Part shown: positions 9,267 to 18,563 of the stretch, piece by piece | Numbering within the stretch: the stretch's first letter is position 1 | How the letters are laid out: the number at the start of each line of letters is the position of its first letter | Assembly (NCBI RefSeq): GCF_900115695.1 | Contig: NZ_FOXK01000004.1 | Coordinates: forward strand, 248,001 to 312,000 | Origin: Ectopseudomonas toyotomiensis | GTDB lineage: Bacteria > Pseudomonadota > Gammaproteobacteria > Pseudomonadales > Pseudomonadaceae | Length of the DNA stretch: 64,000 bases | Reading direction: 5' to 3' | The notes under the pieces: generated by a model | What the model saw: the letters and a program-made list of their open reading frames with translations, nothing else | Told to the model about the DNA's origin: nothing | The model's database searches: none | Made by a program: the position numbers and the translations under genes

Positions 9267-9314
9267 CAACCCTTTGCCGCTTGACGGCAAGGGGTTGCCT
9301 CGCTTCCTTTTTAT
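9267..9314 (+). terminator. Rho-independent terminator of cheV
   Basis: CAACCC-T-TTGCCG pairs with CGGCAA-G-GGGTTG (13-bp stem with one T-G wobble, 5-nt loop), followed by a T-rich tract ending about 9314. Confidence 0.9.
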
Positions 9315-9420
9315 TCGATTAGAAAAACCAATAATTTCAATTGGTTAAGTGCGCCTTATGAGCTGGCATGCGCCTTGAATCAGTGCGCCTGGCAATTGCA
9401 ACTCAGTCAAGGAGCACGGC

Positions 9421-9924
9421 ATGAGCACGATTGGAGGTATTGGCAGTTACGGTGGCATATCCCTGACGGGATTTCGCAGCAAGCAGAGTGAAGAGCAGGG
9501 CGAGCTTGCCCAGTTGGCGCGCAATGTCGAGAAGACCACGCGCACGGCGAACGCCGAGTCCGAACGCGAGTTCCGCGCCAGGCAGGCTACGGAGGAGGGC
9601 TTCGCTCGTTTGCGCGTCGCTCTGCAGAACGCGTCAGACGGCAAGGTCGAGACATCCGTCAGTTCAGGTCAGGTGGAAAAGCCACTGGGCGACGAGGGCG
9701 GTAACGCCGCGCTGGAGGCTTTCAAGGCCTATATGGCGATGACTCCGGCCGAAAAGATGCGCGACAGTATCCTCAAGGAAATAGGCATGACCGAAGAGGA
9801 GATCGAGGCGCTGCCACCTGAGCAGCAGAAGGCAGTCGAAGAAGAAATTGCCCAGCGCATGGAGGAGCGAGCCAAGATGCAGGCCCAGTCAGAAGACAAT
9901 GGTCATTCTTATGGGCTGATCTGA
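9421..9924 (+). CDS. Hypothetical protein, hydrophilic and helical
   Basis: 167 aa, not recognised. It has no signal peptide or membrane segment. The N-terminus is Gly/Ser-rich (MSTIGGIGSYGGISLTGF), the middle (about 25-70) is a charged helix, and the C-terminal half is acidic and predicted helical with FKAYMAMTPAEKMRDSIL and MTEEEIEALPPEQQ. That last pattern recurs in small uncharacterised proteobacterial proteins, sometimes near motility genes, but I cannot assign a family. AAGGAG lies 8 bases before the ATG. It follows the cheV terminator and has its own AT-rich upstream region, so it is probably transcribed alone. Confidence 0.75.
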   Translation: MSTIGGIGSYGGISLTGFRSKQSEEQGELAQLARNVEKTTRTANAESEREFRARQATEEGFARLRVALQNASDGKVETSVSSGQVEKPLGDEGGNAALEAFKAYMAMTPAEKMRDSILKEIGMTEEEIEALPPEQQKAVEEEIAQRMEERAKMQAQSEDNGHSYGLI

Positions 9925-10018
9925 TCGTTGGATGGGTATTTCAGGGTTTGGGCCTGTAAAAAACTGTGATGTAAATCACGGATGATTCTCCGTCCGGGTG
10001 AATAACCGTTGGAATTTT

Positions 10019-10061
10019 CATGGGTTGAACTGTCTATCAATCGACGACGGTTCAACCCATG
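10019..10061. promoter_or_regulatory. Perfect 12-bp inverted repeat before the AraC gene
   Basis: CATGGGTTGAAC (10019-10030) and its exact complement (10050-10061) are separated by 19 bp and lie 58 bp before the araC-type start. No T tract follows, so an operator (autoregulation) is more likely than a terminator. Confidence 0.5.
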
Positions 10062-10119
10062 GGCTCTAACCGGTTGAGCTTTCACCACCCTAGAGAATCT
10101 TTATCAGGTCATTGCCAAT

Positions 10120-10983
10120 ATGGATGTTCTTTCCGAGTTCTTCGAGCGCACGAGCCTGCAAGGGCGACTGTTATTCGCCGGCCCGGTAGACGGTACCCTG
10201 GTGTTGGATAAGCCCCCTGGCATGGCATTCATCCACGTGATCGAGCGAGGTGCACTGGATATGGTGCACGCCGACAAGCCTCGTATCGCGATCAGTGAAC
10301 CCAGCGTTTTGTTCTGTCCCAGCACCTGCTGCTACAAGCTGCGTGCGCACCAGCCCGGGGGTGTGGATCTGATCTGCGCCTCGTTCCAGTTCGGGCGTTC
10401 AGGGCAGCAGCCATTTCCATTGGGTCTCTTGGAGACCCTGGTGTTTCCGCTGAGCGCCCTTGAGCAGCTCGGGCCGGTGATCGGTTCACTGGTCAACGAA
10501 TTCCGTACGCCGGCACCTGGTCGGAGCAAGGCGCTGAACCTGCTGTTCGAATATGTATTCGTCCTGCTGGTACGCCGCGCTGTGAACGAAGGGCGCATAA
10601 CCAGCGGCCTGCTTTATGCGCTGCAGGACAGTCAACTGGGGCCTGCGCTGATCTGCATTCACCAGGAACCCCAGTTGGCCTGGAGTGTCGAGCGTCTGGC
10701 CGCGTTGGCGAAAATGTCGCGTACCAAGTTCGCAGCGCTGTTCTCCGAGGTCATGAGCATGACGCCCATGGCCTATGTAACGGCCTGGCGCATGAAGGTG
10801 GCGCAGGATCTGCTGCGTGAGGGAATGCCGATCAAGGTGATCGCCGATGCTGTGGGCTACGCCTCGCAGGCGTCGTTCTCACGCACCTTTGCCCAGCAGG
10901 TCGGGCAACCACCAGGCGAATGGTTACGGGCTGAAGGGGAGGACCCGCCGGCGAAGCTGCAGGTGCAGATTTACCGCGATTGA
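10120..10983 (+). CDS. AraC-family regulator with cupin-like sensor domain
   Basis: Transcriptional regulator of 287 aa. The N-terminal part (about 1-170) looks like the cupin-type ligand domain of the AraC cupin_6 class. The C-terminal part (about 180-280) carries two HTH motifs: SVERLAALAKMSRTKFAALF and the signature VIADAVGYASQASFSRTFAQQVG. The ligand and targets are unknown. No obvious partner gene is co-oriented next to it, and a perfect 12-bp palindrome lies in its upstream region. It converges on the flavoprotein gene, with a hairpin between them. The start is the first ATG of the conserved region; its ribosome site is weak (AGGTC), so the exact start is less sure. Confidence 0.88.
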   Translation: MDVLSEFFERTSLQGRLLFAGPVDGTLVLDKPPGMAFIHVIERGALDMVHADKPRIAISEPSVLFCPSTCCYKLRAHQPGGVDLICASFQFGRSGQQPFPLGLLETLVFPLSALEQLGPVIGSLVNEFRTPAPGRSKALNLLFEYVFVLLVRRAVNEGRITSGLLYALQDSQLGPALICIHQEPQLAWSVERLAALAKMSRTKFAALFSEVMSMTPMAYVTAWRMKVAQDLLREGMPIKVIADAVGYASQASFSRTFAQQVGQPPGEWLRAEGEDPPAKLQVQIYRD

Positions 10984-10991
10984 GCATGACA

Positions 10992-11018
10992 TGCCCAGGG
11001 CAGCAGCAGCCCTGGGCA
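10992..11018. terminator. Hairpin between convergent genes
   Basis: TGCCCAGGGC and GCCCTGGGCA form a perfect 10-bp stem with a 7-nt loop. There is no T tract on either strand, so it is only a likely bidirectional terminator. Confidence 0.5.
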
Positions 11019-11029
11019 CGTCTCATCGA

Positions 11030-12235
11030 TCAGGCGACGACCGGAATCAGCGGGTCGGCGGCTGCCAGGGCGATCTCGCGCTTGGCCTCTGGCGGGTAGA
11101 TCCACTGGGTGTTGATCTGCATTTTCAGCTCTTTGCCTTCCTTGCCGGTCAGCACCACCTTGCGCTCCCAGCCTTCGGTGAATACAGCGCCCCAGGCGCC
11201 CAGGTCCAGGCAGGTGACGTACTTGGGTTGGCTGTAGGGAATCGGCTCGATACCCAGCAGATCGGCTGCAGCGTTATTGCCGGAGGAGCGGCCGAGAGCG
11301 ATGGCGTGCTGGCAGGTCATCAGTGCGTGGTTGCCAAGTTCATCCACCGCGGCATAGGCGGTATCGCCGGTGGCGTAGATGGCGTCCTGGCCCAACACTT
11401 TCAGGTTGCGGTCGACGTGCAGGCGGCCGAAGGCATCGCGCTCGCCATCGATCTGCTGCGTCAGCGGTGAGGCCTTAACCCCGACGGTCCAGACTACGGT
11501 GCTGGCTTCTATACGTTCGCCGTTGTCGAGCTGGACGCCATGCTCATCGACCATCGACACCGGGCTACCGAGCTTCCAGGTCACGCCCAGTGTGTCGCTG
11601 GCTTCGGCGATCACCGAGGCGATCTGCTCGCCCATGACGCTGCCAACCTGTTTGCCCATGTCGACGACGATCACCCGCACATCGGCCTCATCACCCAGAA
11701 TGGCACGCAGCCGTGCCGGCATTTCCGTGGCCGTTTCGATACCGGTGAAGCCTCCACCGACCACCACCACGGTGTTACGGGCCTGGCTGGCCGGTTTGTC
11801 GCACAAGCTCTGCAGATGGGCCTCAAGCTTCTGCGCCGACTCCAGGCTGTCGACATCGAAGGCGAAGCGGTCGATACCGGCCAGTGGAGGCCGGGCGACC
11901 TGGCTACCGGAGGCCAGAATCAACCGGTCGAAATTCAGTTCGGCCTGGGCGCCGCTTGCGCTGCGATAGATGACTCGCCTGCCTGCGGCGTCGATACGGG
12001 TGGCGCTGCCTTGCACGAATTGCACACCGACCGCATCGAACAACGGGTCGAGCGGGGCAACGGTGGTGCTCAGGTCGCTTTCATAGAAACGCGGGCGTAC
12101 GCGCAGTTCCGCTTGCGGAGCGAGGAGGGTAACGGCGACGTCCAGGCGCTGGTGCTGGTCCAGCAGGCGAACGGCGCTCAGCGCACTCCACATACCGCCG
12201 AAGCCGGCACCGATGATCAGGATCTGCTGTTTCAT
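11030..12235 (-). CDS. NDH-2-like FAD/NAD(P)-dependent oxidoreductase
   Basis: Flavoprotein of 401 aa in the type II NADH dehydrogenase/Pyr_redox_2 family. The FAD dinucleotide fold starts at ILIIGAGFGGMWSALSAV (about 4-20), the NAD(P)H fold at VVVVGGGFTGIETATEM (about 155-172), and the second FAD motif is AIYATGDTAY (about 307). It is shorter than respiratory Ndh (about 430 aa) and shows no clear C-terminal membrane anchor, so it may be a soluble quinone or disulfide-type reductase. I chose the ATG at 12235 because GGGA precedes it; an in-frame ATG at 12250 has no ribosome site. It is divergent from a MocR-type regulator that probably controls it. Confidence 0.85.
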   Translation of the reverse strand: MKQQILIIGAGFGGMWSALSAVRLLDQHQRLDVAVTLLAPQAELRVRPRFYESDLSTTVAPLDPLFDAVGVQFVQGSATRIDAAGRRVIYRSASGAQAELNFDRLILASGSQVARPPLAGIDRFAFDVDSLESAQKLEAHLQSLCDKPASQARNTVVVVGGGFTGIETATEMPARLRAILGDEADVRVIVVDMGKQVGSVMGEQIASVIAEASDTLGVTWKLGSPVSMVDEHGVQLDNGERIEASTVVWTVGVKASPLTQQIDGERDAFGRLHVDRNLKVLGQDAIYATGDTAYAAVDELGNHALMTCQHAIALGRSSGNNAAADLLGIEPIPYSQPKYVTCLDLGAWGAVFTEGWERKVVLTGKEGKELKMQINTQWIYPPEAKREIALAAADPLIPVVA

Positions 12236-12305
12236 ATCGTGAATTCCCATAGTCGTTGAAGAGAAGAAGTGTTGGCTGGCTACGGGATCGATTGTGTGGT
12301 TGTTT

Positions 12306-12325
12306 TGGATCAGGGTATTGATCCA
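12306..12325. promoter_or_regulatory. Inverted repeat in the flavoprotein/MocR divergent promoter
   Basis: TGGATCA-N6-TGATCCA is a perfect 7-bp inverted repeat in the 127-bp divergent intergenic region, 37 bp before the MocR start. It is a candidate operator. Confidence 0.45.
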
Positions 12326-12362
12326 GTATCTGCAAAAATAATTAGTCCACTTCGAGGACCCT

Positions 12363-13862
12363 ATGCCACTCGATAAAACCCCACCGCAAGTAGTCTTTCT
12401 GCCGCTGGGAACGCCGGAGGAGGGAGTCAGTCTGCAGGGATGGCTATACGAGTCGCTGCGTCGCGCGATTCTGAGTGGGCGCCTGCCCGCTGGCAGCAAG
12501 CTACCCAGTACTCGCTCCATGGCCGAGTACTACGGCCTGGCGCGCGGGACGGTGCAGGCTGCCTATCAGCAGTTGCTTTCCGAAGACTATCTGCAAGCTC
12601 GAACCGGCAGCGGTACGCGCGTCAGCGAGGTGTTGCCGGACCCGACGCTGAACGCCGGATACGTTCGGCGCAAGGTGGTGGCCGAGGTGCAAGAGAAGCG
12701 CACAGCACCTGACACGCCCTGGCTAAAGCGTCTGGCCGAGATCGAACCAATCTTCTCGCGGCGAACGCTGCCAACCGGCGTGCGTCCGTTCTTTCCTCAC
12801 CGTGGCGATATCAACGCCTTTCCCATCGACCTGTGGCGCAAGTTGCACACCCAGCAGTTGCGTAGCTCGCGCCTGACGATGTTGCTCGACGCCGACCCGG
12901 CAGGCCTGCCCGAGCTGCGTGAAGCCGTCGCCGGCTATCTGGCCATCGCCCGTGGGGTACAGGTTTCACCGGAACGCATCCTGGTGCTCGGCAGCGTGCA
13001 ACAAGGCTTGGATATATGCCTGCGCTTGCTGGCTCCAGGCGACTCTCAGGTCTGGATGGAAGATCCCGGTTATCCCGGCGCACGGCAGTTGATGGACATC
13101 TCTGGAGTGACGCGAGTGGACGTGCCGGTAGATCGTTCCGGCCTCAAGGTGGACGAGGGGAGGCGCATGGCTCCTGGCGCTCGGTTGGCTTACGTCACCC
13201 CCTCACGCCAGGCACCAATGGGCGGCGAGTTGTCGCCTGCACGGCGCCTAGCCTTGCTGAAATGGGCGGCGGAGCAGGGCAGTTACATCTTCGAAGACGA
13301 CTACGACAGCGAGTACCGTTTCATCGCCAAGCCCATTCCGGCACTGCGCTCCATGCCGGGCGCCGAGCACTCGGTGATCATGGCTGGCACCTTCAGCAAA
13401 CTGCTGTTTCCCTCGATTCGTCTGGCCTATCTGGTGCTGCCCGAGCATCTTGTGGAGAGTTTCACCCGCGCGTCGGCACTGATGTCGCGCCATGCCAACA
13501 GCCTGGCGCAGGCTGTGCTGGCCGACTTCATCCATGAGGGGCATTTCGACCGTCACGTGCGGCGCATGCGCAAGATCTACGCAGCGCGTGCCGATGCCTT
13601 CGCCGAGGCCGCGCACAAGCACTGGCAAGGGCTGATCGAGGTGCCGGAAATTCGTGCAGGTATGGATATCGCCTGCCATTTGCAGGTGGAGAACGAGCAG
13701 GAAGCTTTCGCGCGTTTGCAGGCTGCCGGTATCGACGCGTTGCCACTGGCGAGCTACTGCGTCGAGGCAAGGCCACCAGGGTTGGTAATGGGCTTTGCGC
13801 CTTATGAAGAACGCGCCATCGAGGATGCCGCCAGGGTCGTTGCGCACACCCTGCGCGGCTGA
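12363..13862 (+). CDS. MocR/PdxR-type GntR regulator with aminotransferase domain
   Basis: Regulator of 499 aa. The N-terminal GntR winged HTH (about 20-90) contains LRRAILSGRLPAGSKLPSTRSMAEYYGLARGTV. A fold-type I aminotransferase-like domain follows (about 130-495), with FEDDYDSEYRF and the PLP-lysine region MAGTFSKLLFPSIRLAY. Such proteins usually bind PLP or a PLP adduct and activate one nearby gene while repressing themselves. The divergent flavoprotein at 11030-12235 is the natural candidate target. GAGGA precedes the ATG. No pdxS/pdxT is near, so a PdxR role is not supported. Confidence 0.92.
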   Translation: MPLDKTPPQVVFLPLGTPEEGVSLQGWLYESLRRAILSGRLPAGSKLPSTRSMAEYYGLARGTVQAAYQQLLSEDYLQARTGSGTRVSEVLPDPTLNAGYVRRKVVAEVQEKRTAPDTPWLKRLAEIEPIFSRRTLPTGVRPFFPHRGDINAFPIDLWRKLHTQQLRSSRLTMLLDADPAGLPELREAVAGYLAIARGVQVSPERILVLGSVQQGLDICLRLLAPGDSQVWMEDPGYPGARQLMDISGVTRVDVPVDRSGLKVDEGRRMAPGARLAYVTPSRQAPMGGELSPARRLALLKWAAEQGSYIFEDDYDSEYRFIAKPIPALRSMPGAEHSVIMAGTFSKLLFPSIRLAYLVLPEHLVESFTRASALMSRHANSLAQAVLADFIHEGHFDRHVRRMRKIYAARADAFAEAAHKHWQGLIEVPEIRAGMDIACHLQVENEQEAFARLQAAGIDALPLASYCVEARPPGLVMGFAPYEERAIEDAARVVAHTLRG

Positions 13863-13865
13863 GAA

Positions 13866-13889
13866 CTGCCCCGGCCGAGGCCGGGGCAG
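13866..13889. terminator. Bidirectional hairpin between mocR-type gene and porin
   Basis: CTGCCCCGGCC and GGCCGGGGCAG form a perfect 11-bp inverted repeat (2-nt centre, so about 10 bp with a tetraloop) between convergent stops. It is very stable but has no T tract. Confidence 0.6.
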
Positions 13890-13895
13890 CGACCA

Positions 13896-15149
13896 TCAGA
13901 GGATACTCAGCGGGTATTCGACAAAGGCACGAATCTCGTTGAGATCCGGCCCTACGTCAGTGCTGGAGCGATAGATGGAGTTACGCAGGCGCAGGTGCAG
14001 ATCCTTGGCAGCGCCACTCTGGAAGGTGTAGCCGATCTGGTTGAAAATCTCGCGTTCGGTACCGTTGTTATCGCTGCCGGTATCGATGTTGTCACCGCGT
14101 ACGTAGGCGAACTTGTAACGAAGACCCGGCACGCCGTACTCGGCGAAGTTCAGCTCGTAGCTGGCCTGCCAGGAGCGCTCGTCCTTCAGGTTGAAGTCCG
14201 AGTAGTAGGAGTTGGCCACATAGATGGTTCCGCCGCCGTCGCCATAATCTTTGGCAAATCCGGCATCGCCGCTGTTGCGCTGGTGCGCGACGATGAAGGC
14301 ATGGGCGCCGATGCTGTACTTGGCCGCCAGGCTCCAGATAGTGTTGCGGTCACCTTCGCCATCGCCGCCGTAATCCAGGGCTGCTACTGAACCGGTGTCG
14401 TACTTGGTGCGATAGATGTTGAAGTCGAAATTCAACGCCTGTTCGGCGGCCAACACCAAGTTGTAATTGACGTTGGCGTAATAGCGTTTGTACATGTCCT
14501 CGAGGTCAGCGTGATAGAGCGCCACACTCAGATCGTCGCTGACGGCGTAGCTGCCACCGAACACGTCGATGCTCTTGAGTCGGTTGGGGTCGCGAGCCGA
14601 GTCACCCATCGGGCTGTCAGCGGTGAAACGGCCTGCATTCAGTTCCAGGCCGTCGATTTCATTGCTGGTGACCAGCGTGCCGGTGAACGACTGTGGCAGC
14701 AGACGAGTGTCGTCATGGGCCAGAACCGGCAGGGAAGGGAACTGGTTGCCGTACTTGATCACGGTATTGGAGATGCGCAGCTTCACTGCACCGCCAGCCT
14801 GGGACAGGTCGTCCACCGGGCGACCTTCGCTATCGGTATCGAAGAAGGGGCGATAGTTGCGACCGCGACCACTGTCGAGCTTGACCCCGAGCAGGCCGAA
14901 AGCATCGACGCCAAAGCCGACGGTGCCCTGGGTAAAACCCGACTCGAAGGTGGCGATGAAGCCCTGTCCCCAGGTCTTGGCATCGTTGGTGTTGTCTTTG
15001 AAATCACGGTTGAAGTAGGCATTGCGCAGCAACAGATCGAGGCTGGCGTCCTCGACGAAACCATTGGCTTCGGACTGGCTGCTGGCATGAGCCAACTGCC
15101 CGCCCAGCGCGAGGCTGCAAGCCAGCGCGAGACAGTGCTTCTTGTGCAT
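13896..15149 (-). CDS. OprD-family outer-membrane porin
   Basis: Substrate-specific 18-stranded porin of the OprD/OccD-OccK family, 417 aa. The signal peptide ends at AHA (about residue 22). The mature start GFVEDASLDLLLRNAYFNRDF is the family hallmark, as are the aromatic-belt repeats and the C-terminal strand (IRAFVEYPLSIL), although the last residue is Leu rather than the usual Phe. The ATG at 15149 has GGAG eight bases before it; the frame runs further upstream without need. Substrates in this family are amino acids, small carboxylates or aromatics, and none can be chosen here because no catabolic partner is adjacent. Confidence 0.92.
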   Translation of the reverse strand: MHKKHCLALACSLALGGQLAHASSQSEANGFVEDASLDLLLRNAYFNRDFKDNTNDAKTWGQGFIATFESGFTQGTVGFGVDAFGLLGVKLDSGRGRNYRPFFDTDSEGRPVDDLSQAGGAVKLRISNTVIKYGNQFPSLPVLAHDDTRLLPQSFTGTLVTSNEIDGLELNAGRFTADSPMGDSARDPNRLKSIDVFGGSYAVSDDLSVALYHADLEDMYKRYYANVNYNLVLAAEQALNFDFNIYRTKYDTGSVAALDYGGDGEGDRNTIWSLAAKYSIGAHAFIVAHQRNSGDAGFAKDYGDGGGTIYVANSYYSDFNLKDERSWQASYELNFAEYGVPGLRYKFAYVRGDNIDTGSDNNGTEREIFNQIGYTFQSGAAKDLHLRLRNSIYRSSTDVGPDLNEIRAFVEYPLSIL

Positions 15150-15415
15150 GAGTGCTCCGGTGTTGGTATGTTTTCTTGTCAGGCCTCGCATCGAGACAAG
15201 GCCCAGTCCAAACGGACCGCTCATAAATATCACCGAGACGGTACAGGCACTACTGAAGGTGGTCGATGATCACTATCGACTTCTTCGATGAGGGGTTGGC
15301 AGCGAGCGGGGGTAGGCTTCTCCCCGATGAAGATTCCATAGGCGGCGGTTTTTGCAACACTCCCGGAAGCCGTCGCTCTGGCTCCACTTCATCTCCTTTG
15401 GTTAAGACGACTTGT

Positions 15416-15447
15416 GGCCGCCTGGTGATCCAGTGCGGCCTTTTTTT
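15416..15447 (+). terminator. Strong plus-strand terminator in the porin-dnaE2 gap, possible sRNA 3' end
   Basis: GGCCGC-CTGG-TGAT-CCAG-T-GCGGCC (a ten-pair stem with one bulged T) is followed by seven T residues. No plausible protein gene on the plus strand ends here. The 345-bp gap (15150-15494) otherwise holds the porin promoter region with a CTTGTC/GACAAG inverted repeat (15175-15200). An orphan terminator of this quality suggests a small RNA transcribed rightward from about 15270-15360. Confidence 0.7.
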
Positions 15448-15494
15448 GTTCTCGTCTTTCTCAGCCAGCCGTGCGTGGCGGTTCAAACCATGGC

Positions 15495-18400
15495 TCAGTG
15501 AAAATCGCGGCTGCGGATATCCAGGCCCGTCAGCATCGTCGTCATGTCCGTCAGGCGCCCGGCAATCACGTGGCGCACACCGTCGACGGTCTCCAGGTGA
15601 CCATCGATGCGCAGCATCTGCGACTGCACCAGAACCCGTCGCTGCCGCTCGGCCAGGTCGTGCCAGACGATCACATTGACCAGACCGAACTCATCTTCGA
15701 GGGTGACGAAAATGACGCCGCTGGCGGTTTGCGGCCTTTGCCGGCCGATCACCAGACCGGCAATGCTGACAGGCCGGCCGTGCTCAACTGCCTGTAGCTC
15801 CCGCGAGCTCTTGCAGCGTATCGCGCGCAGCGCCTGGCGCAGCAGAGCCAGAGGATGCGGACCGAGCGTGGTGCCAAGCGTGGCATAGTCGGTCAGCAGG
15901 TCTTCTCCTTGCGATGGTGCAGGCAGATTCAGGATTTCTTCACTCGGCGCAGACACGCCAGCGAACAACGGCAACTGCTCCTCGACGCCAGCAACCGCCC
16001 AGCGCGCCTGGTAGCGGTGGCCAACCAGGCCGGAGAGCGCGCCTGCATCGGCCAATCGCTCGCGCGCCGATGCATCCAGGCGTGCACGTATGCTGAGGTC
16101 TTCGACATCACGGAATGCGCCGCACTGGCGCGCCTGTTCGATACGGCGCGCATCGTCTTCGCGCATGCCACGAATCATCCTCAGCCCCAGGCGAATGGTC
16201 GGCTCGCCATGTTCATCGGGCTCCAGGCTGCAATCCCAGTCGCTGTAATGCACGTCCACGGGACGCACCTCGACATCATGCCGCCGTGCATCCTGCAGCA
16301 CCTGATCCGGGCTGTAGAAGCCCATTGGCCAACTATTGACCAGCGCGCAGGCATAGGCAGCAGGCTCGTGGCACTTCAACCAGCAACTGGCATAGGCGAG
16401 CAGGGCGAAGCTGGCCGCGTGCGACTCGGGAAAACCGTAACTGCCGAAGCCCTCGATCTGGCGGAAGATCCGCTCGGTGAATGCCTGCGTGTAACCCTTT
16501 TCCAGCATGCGCGAGGTGAGTCGCTGACGATGCGGTTCGAGCCCGCCATGACGCTTCCAGGCGGCCATGCTGCGGCGTAGTTCATCCGCCTCGCCGGGGG
16601 TGTACTCGGCAGCGACGATGGCCAGCTCCATGACCTGCTCCTGAAACAGCGGCACGCCGAGTGTACGCTCGAAGACCGGCTTGAGTTCATCCGAGGGATA
16701 GTCGATCGGTTCTTCGCCGTTTCGCCGACGCAGGTAGGGGTGCACCATGTCGCCCTGAATCGGCCCCGGACGGACGATGGCCACCTGGATCACCAGGTCG
16801 TAGAACTCCTTCGGGCGCAGTCGTGGCAGCATCGCCATCTGCGCACGGGACTCGATCTGGAACGCGCCGATGGTGTCTGCACGGCTGATCATGGCGTAGG
16901 TGGCCGGGTCTTCCTTGGGCAGGGTCGCCAGCGTCCACTGCGTGCCTCGGTAGCGCTCGATCAGGCCGAAACAACGGCGCAGTACGCTGAGCATACCCAA
17001 AGCCAGCACGTCGACCTTGAGCAGGCCGACCCTGTCCAGATCGTCCTTGTCCCACTGGATGACAGTACGCTCGGCCATCGTCGCGTTCTCCACCGGCACC
17101 AGCGTATCGAGGGCGTGCTCGGAAATGACGAAACCGCCCGGATGCTGCGACAGATGGCGAGGAAAGCCGATCAACTCGCCGGTCAGTATCAGCACGCGCC
17201 TGAGCAGTGGATTCTGCGGATCGAACCCCGCCTCCAGCAGTCGCTCGGGCGCTGGCGGGCCGCTGCTCCAGCGGCCACAGCAGTCAGCCAGGGCATTGAT
17301 CTGGTCTGGCGGCAAGCCAAGGGCCTTGGCGACGTCGCGTATCGCCCCGGCGCCGTGATAGGTGTTGACCACGGCCGTGAGCGCCGCACGCGTTCGACCG
17401 TAGCGACGAAACACGTACTGGATGACTTCTTCACGGCGTTCATGCTCAAAATCGACGTCGATATCCGGCGGCTCGTTGCGCTCGCGGGAGAGAAAACGCT
17501 CGAACAACAGCCGGCTGTGGGTGGGGTTCAGCTCGGTGATACCCAGGGCGAAACAGACGCTCGAGTTGGCCGCCGACCCCCGGCCCTGGCAGAGGATGTG
17601 CTGCTCGCGGGCAAAGCGGACGATGTCGTGCACGGTCAGAAAGTAGCTTTCGTATTCCAGTTCGGCGATCAGTGCCAGCTCGTGTTCGATCTGCGCGCGA
17701 GCGGCGGTCGGCACGCCTTCGCGCCAGCGCTCGGCGGCGCCACGTTCCACCAGAACGCGCAGCCAGGAAGTGGGATCATGGCCGGCAGGTACCAGCTCGT
17801 GCGGGTAGTGATAATCCAGTTCGCCGAGATCGAAGCTGCAGCGTTCGGCAATGCACAGCGATTGCGCGAGCAGCTCGGGCGGATAGAGCTCGGCCAGCTC
17901 ATCAAACCGGCGCAGATGCCGTTCGCCATTGGCAAACAGATAGGCGCCGGCCTCAGCCACGGGCAGATGATGACGGATGGCGCTCATGCAATCCTGCAGG
18001 GCGCGGCGGCCACGGGCATGCATGTGTACGTCGCCACAGGCCACGGCTGGCAGGTCGTGATCGCCTGCCAGCTCGAGCAGGCGCTGCAGGCGCGCGGTAT
18101 CGTCCGCGCCACGATGCAACTCAACGCCTAGCCACAGACGCTCGGGAAACAGCGAGGAAAGCCAGGGCAGGGCGCTGGCGTCACCGTCGCTGAGCCAGAT
18201 GGCCAGCAGGCCATCGAGCGGCGCCACGAAATCCTCGTGCAGCAATCGATAGGTGCCTTTTGCCGCTCGGCGCCGCGCCCGAGTGATCAGGCCGCATAGC
18301 GCCTGATAGCCCGTCAGGTTCTCGGCCAGCAGCACCAGCTTCGGGCCTTTTTCAATGAGCACCTCGCTGCCTACGATCAGCTTTACCCCGGTTTTCTTCG

Positions 18401-18563
18401 AGGCTTCCCAGGCGCGCACGATGCCGGCCAGGGTGCATTCATCGGTGATTGCCAAGGCGCGATAGTTCAGCCTTGCCGCACGCTCGAACAACTCCTGCGC
18501 ACTGGACGCGCCACGCTGGAAACTGAAGTTGGACAGGCAATGCAGCTCGGCGTAATCGCTCAT
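15495..18563 (-). CDS. dnaE2: Error-prone DNA polymerase DnaE2 (ImuC)
   Basis: C-family polymerase alpha subunit that performs SOS mutagenic bypass, 1022 aa, normal length. The PHP domain is at the N-terminus ([12 protein letters not shown]; about 1-200). The palm has the catalytic triad motif [12 protein letters not shown]. Helix-hairpin-helix and OB-fold regions follow, and a clamp-binding-like QLPLF occurs near residue 870. The start at 18563 overlaps the imuB stop by 4 bp (ATGA); a TTG nine bases upstream is possible but less likely. It is last in imuA-imuB-dnaE2, driven from the LexA box upstream of imuA. ImuA and ImuB are accessory proteins for this enzyme. Confidence 0.95.
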   Translation of the reverse strand: MSDYAELHCLSNFSFQRGASSAQELFERAARLNYRALAITDECTLAGIVRAWEASKKTGVKLIVGSEVLIEKGPKLVLLAENLTGYQALCGLITRARRRAAKGTYRLLHEDFVAPLDGLLAIWLSDGDASALPWLSSLFPERLWLGVELHRGADDTARLQRLLELAGDHDLPAVACGDVHMHARGRRALQDCMSAIRHHLPVAEAGAYLFANGERHLRRFDELAELYPPELLAQSLCIAERCSFDLGELDYHYPHELVPAGHDPTSWLRVLVERGAAERWREGVPTAARAQIEHELALIAELEYESYFLTVHDIVRFAREQHILCQGRGSAANSSVCFALGITELNPTHSRLLFERFLSRERNEPPDIDVDFEHERREEVIQYVFRRYGRTRAALTAVVNTYHGAGAIRDVAKALGLPPDQINALADCCGRWSSGPPAPERLLEAGFDPQNPLLRRVLILTGELIGFPRHLSQHPGGFVISEHALDTLVPVENATMAERTVIQWDKDDLDRVGLLKVDVLALGMLSVLRRCFGLIERYRGTQWTLATLPKEDPATYAMISRADTIGAFQIESRAQMAMLPRLRPKEFYDLVIQVAIVRPGPIQGDMVHPYLRRRNGEEPIDYPSDELKPVFERTLGVPLFQEQVMELAIVAAEYTPGEADELRRSMAAWKRHGGLEPHRQRLTSRMLEKGYTQAFTERIFRQIEGFGSYGFPESHAASFALLAYASCWLKCHEPAAYACALVNSWPMGFYSPDQVLQDARRHDVEVRPVDVHYSDWDCSLEPDEHGEPTIRLGLRMIRGMREDDARRIEQARQCGAFRDVEDLSIRARLDASARERLADAGALSGLVGHRYQARWAVAGVEEQLPLFAGVSAPSEEILNLPAPSQGEDLLTDYATLGTTLGPHPLALLRQALRAIRCKSSRELQAVEHGRPVSIAGLVIGRQRPQTASGVIFVTLEDEFGLVNVIVWHDLAERQRRVLVQSQMLRIDGHLETVDGVRHVIAGRLTDMTTMLTGLDIRSRDFH

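Noticed and set aside
15250..15486. Short minus-strand frame between the porin gene and dnaE2
   Set aside because: No family resemblance and it crosses the strong plus-strand terminator; more likely noncoding.
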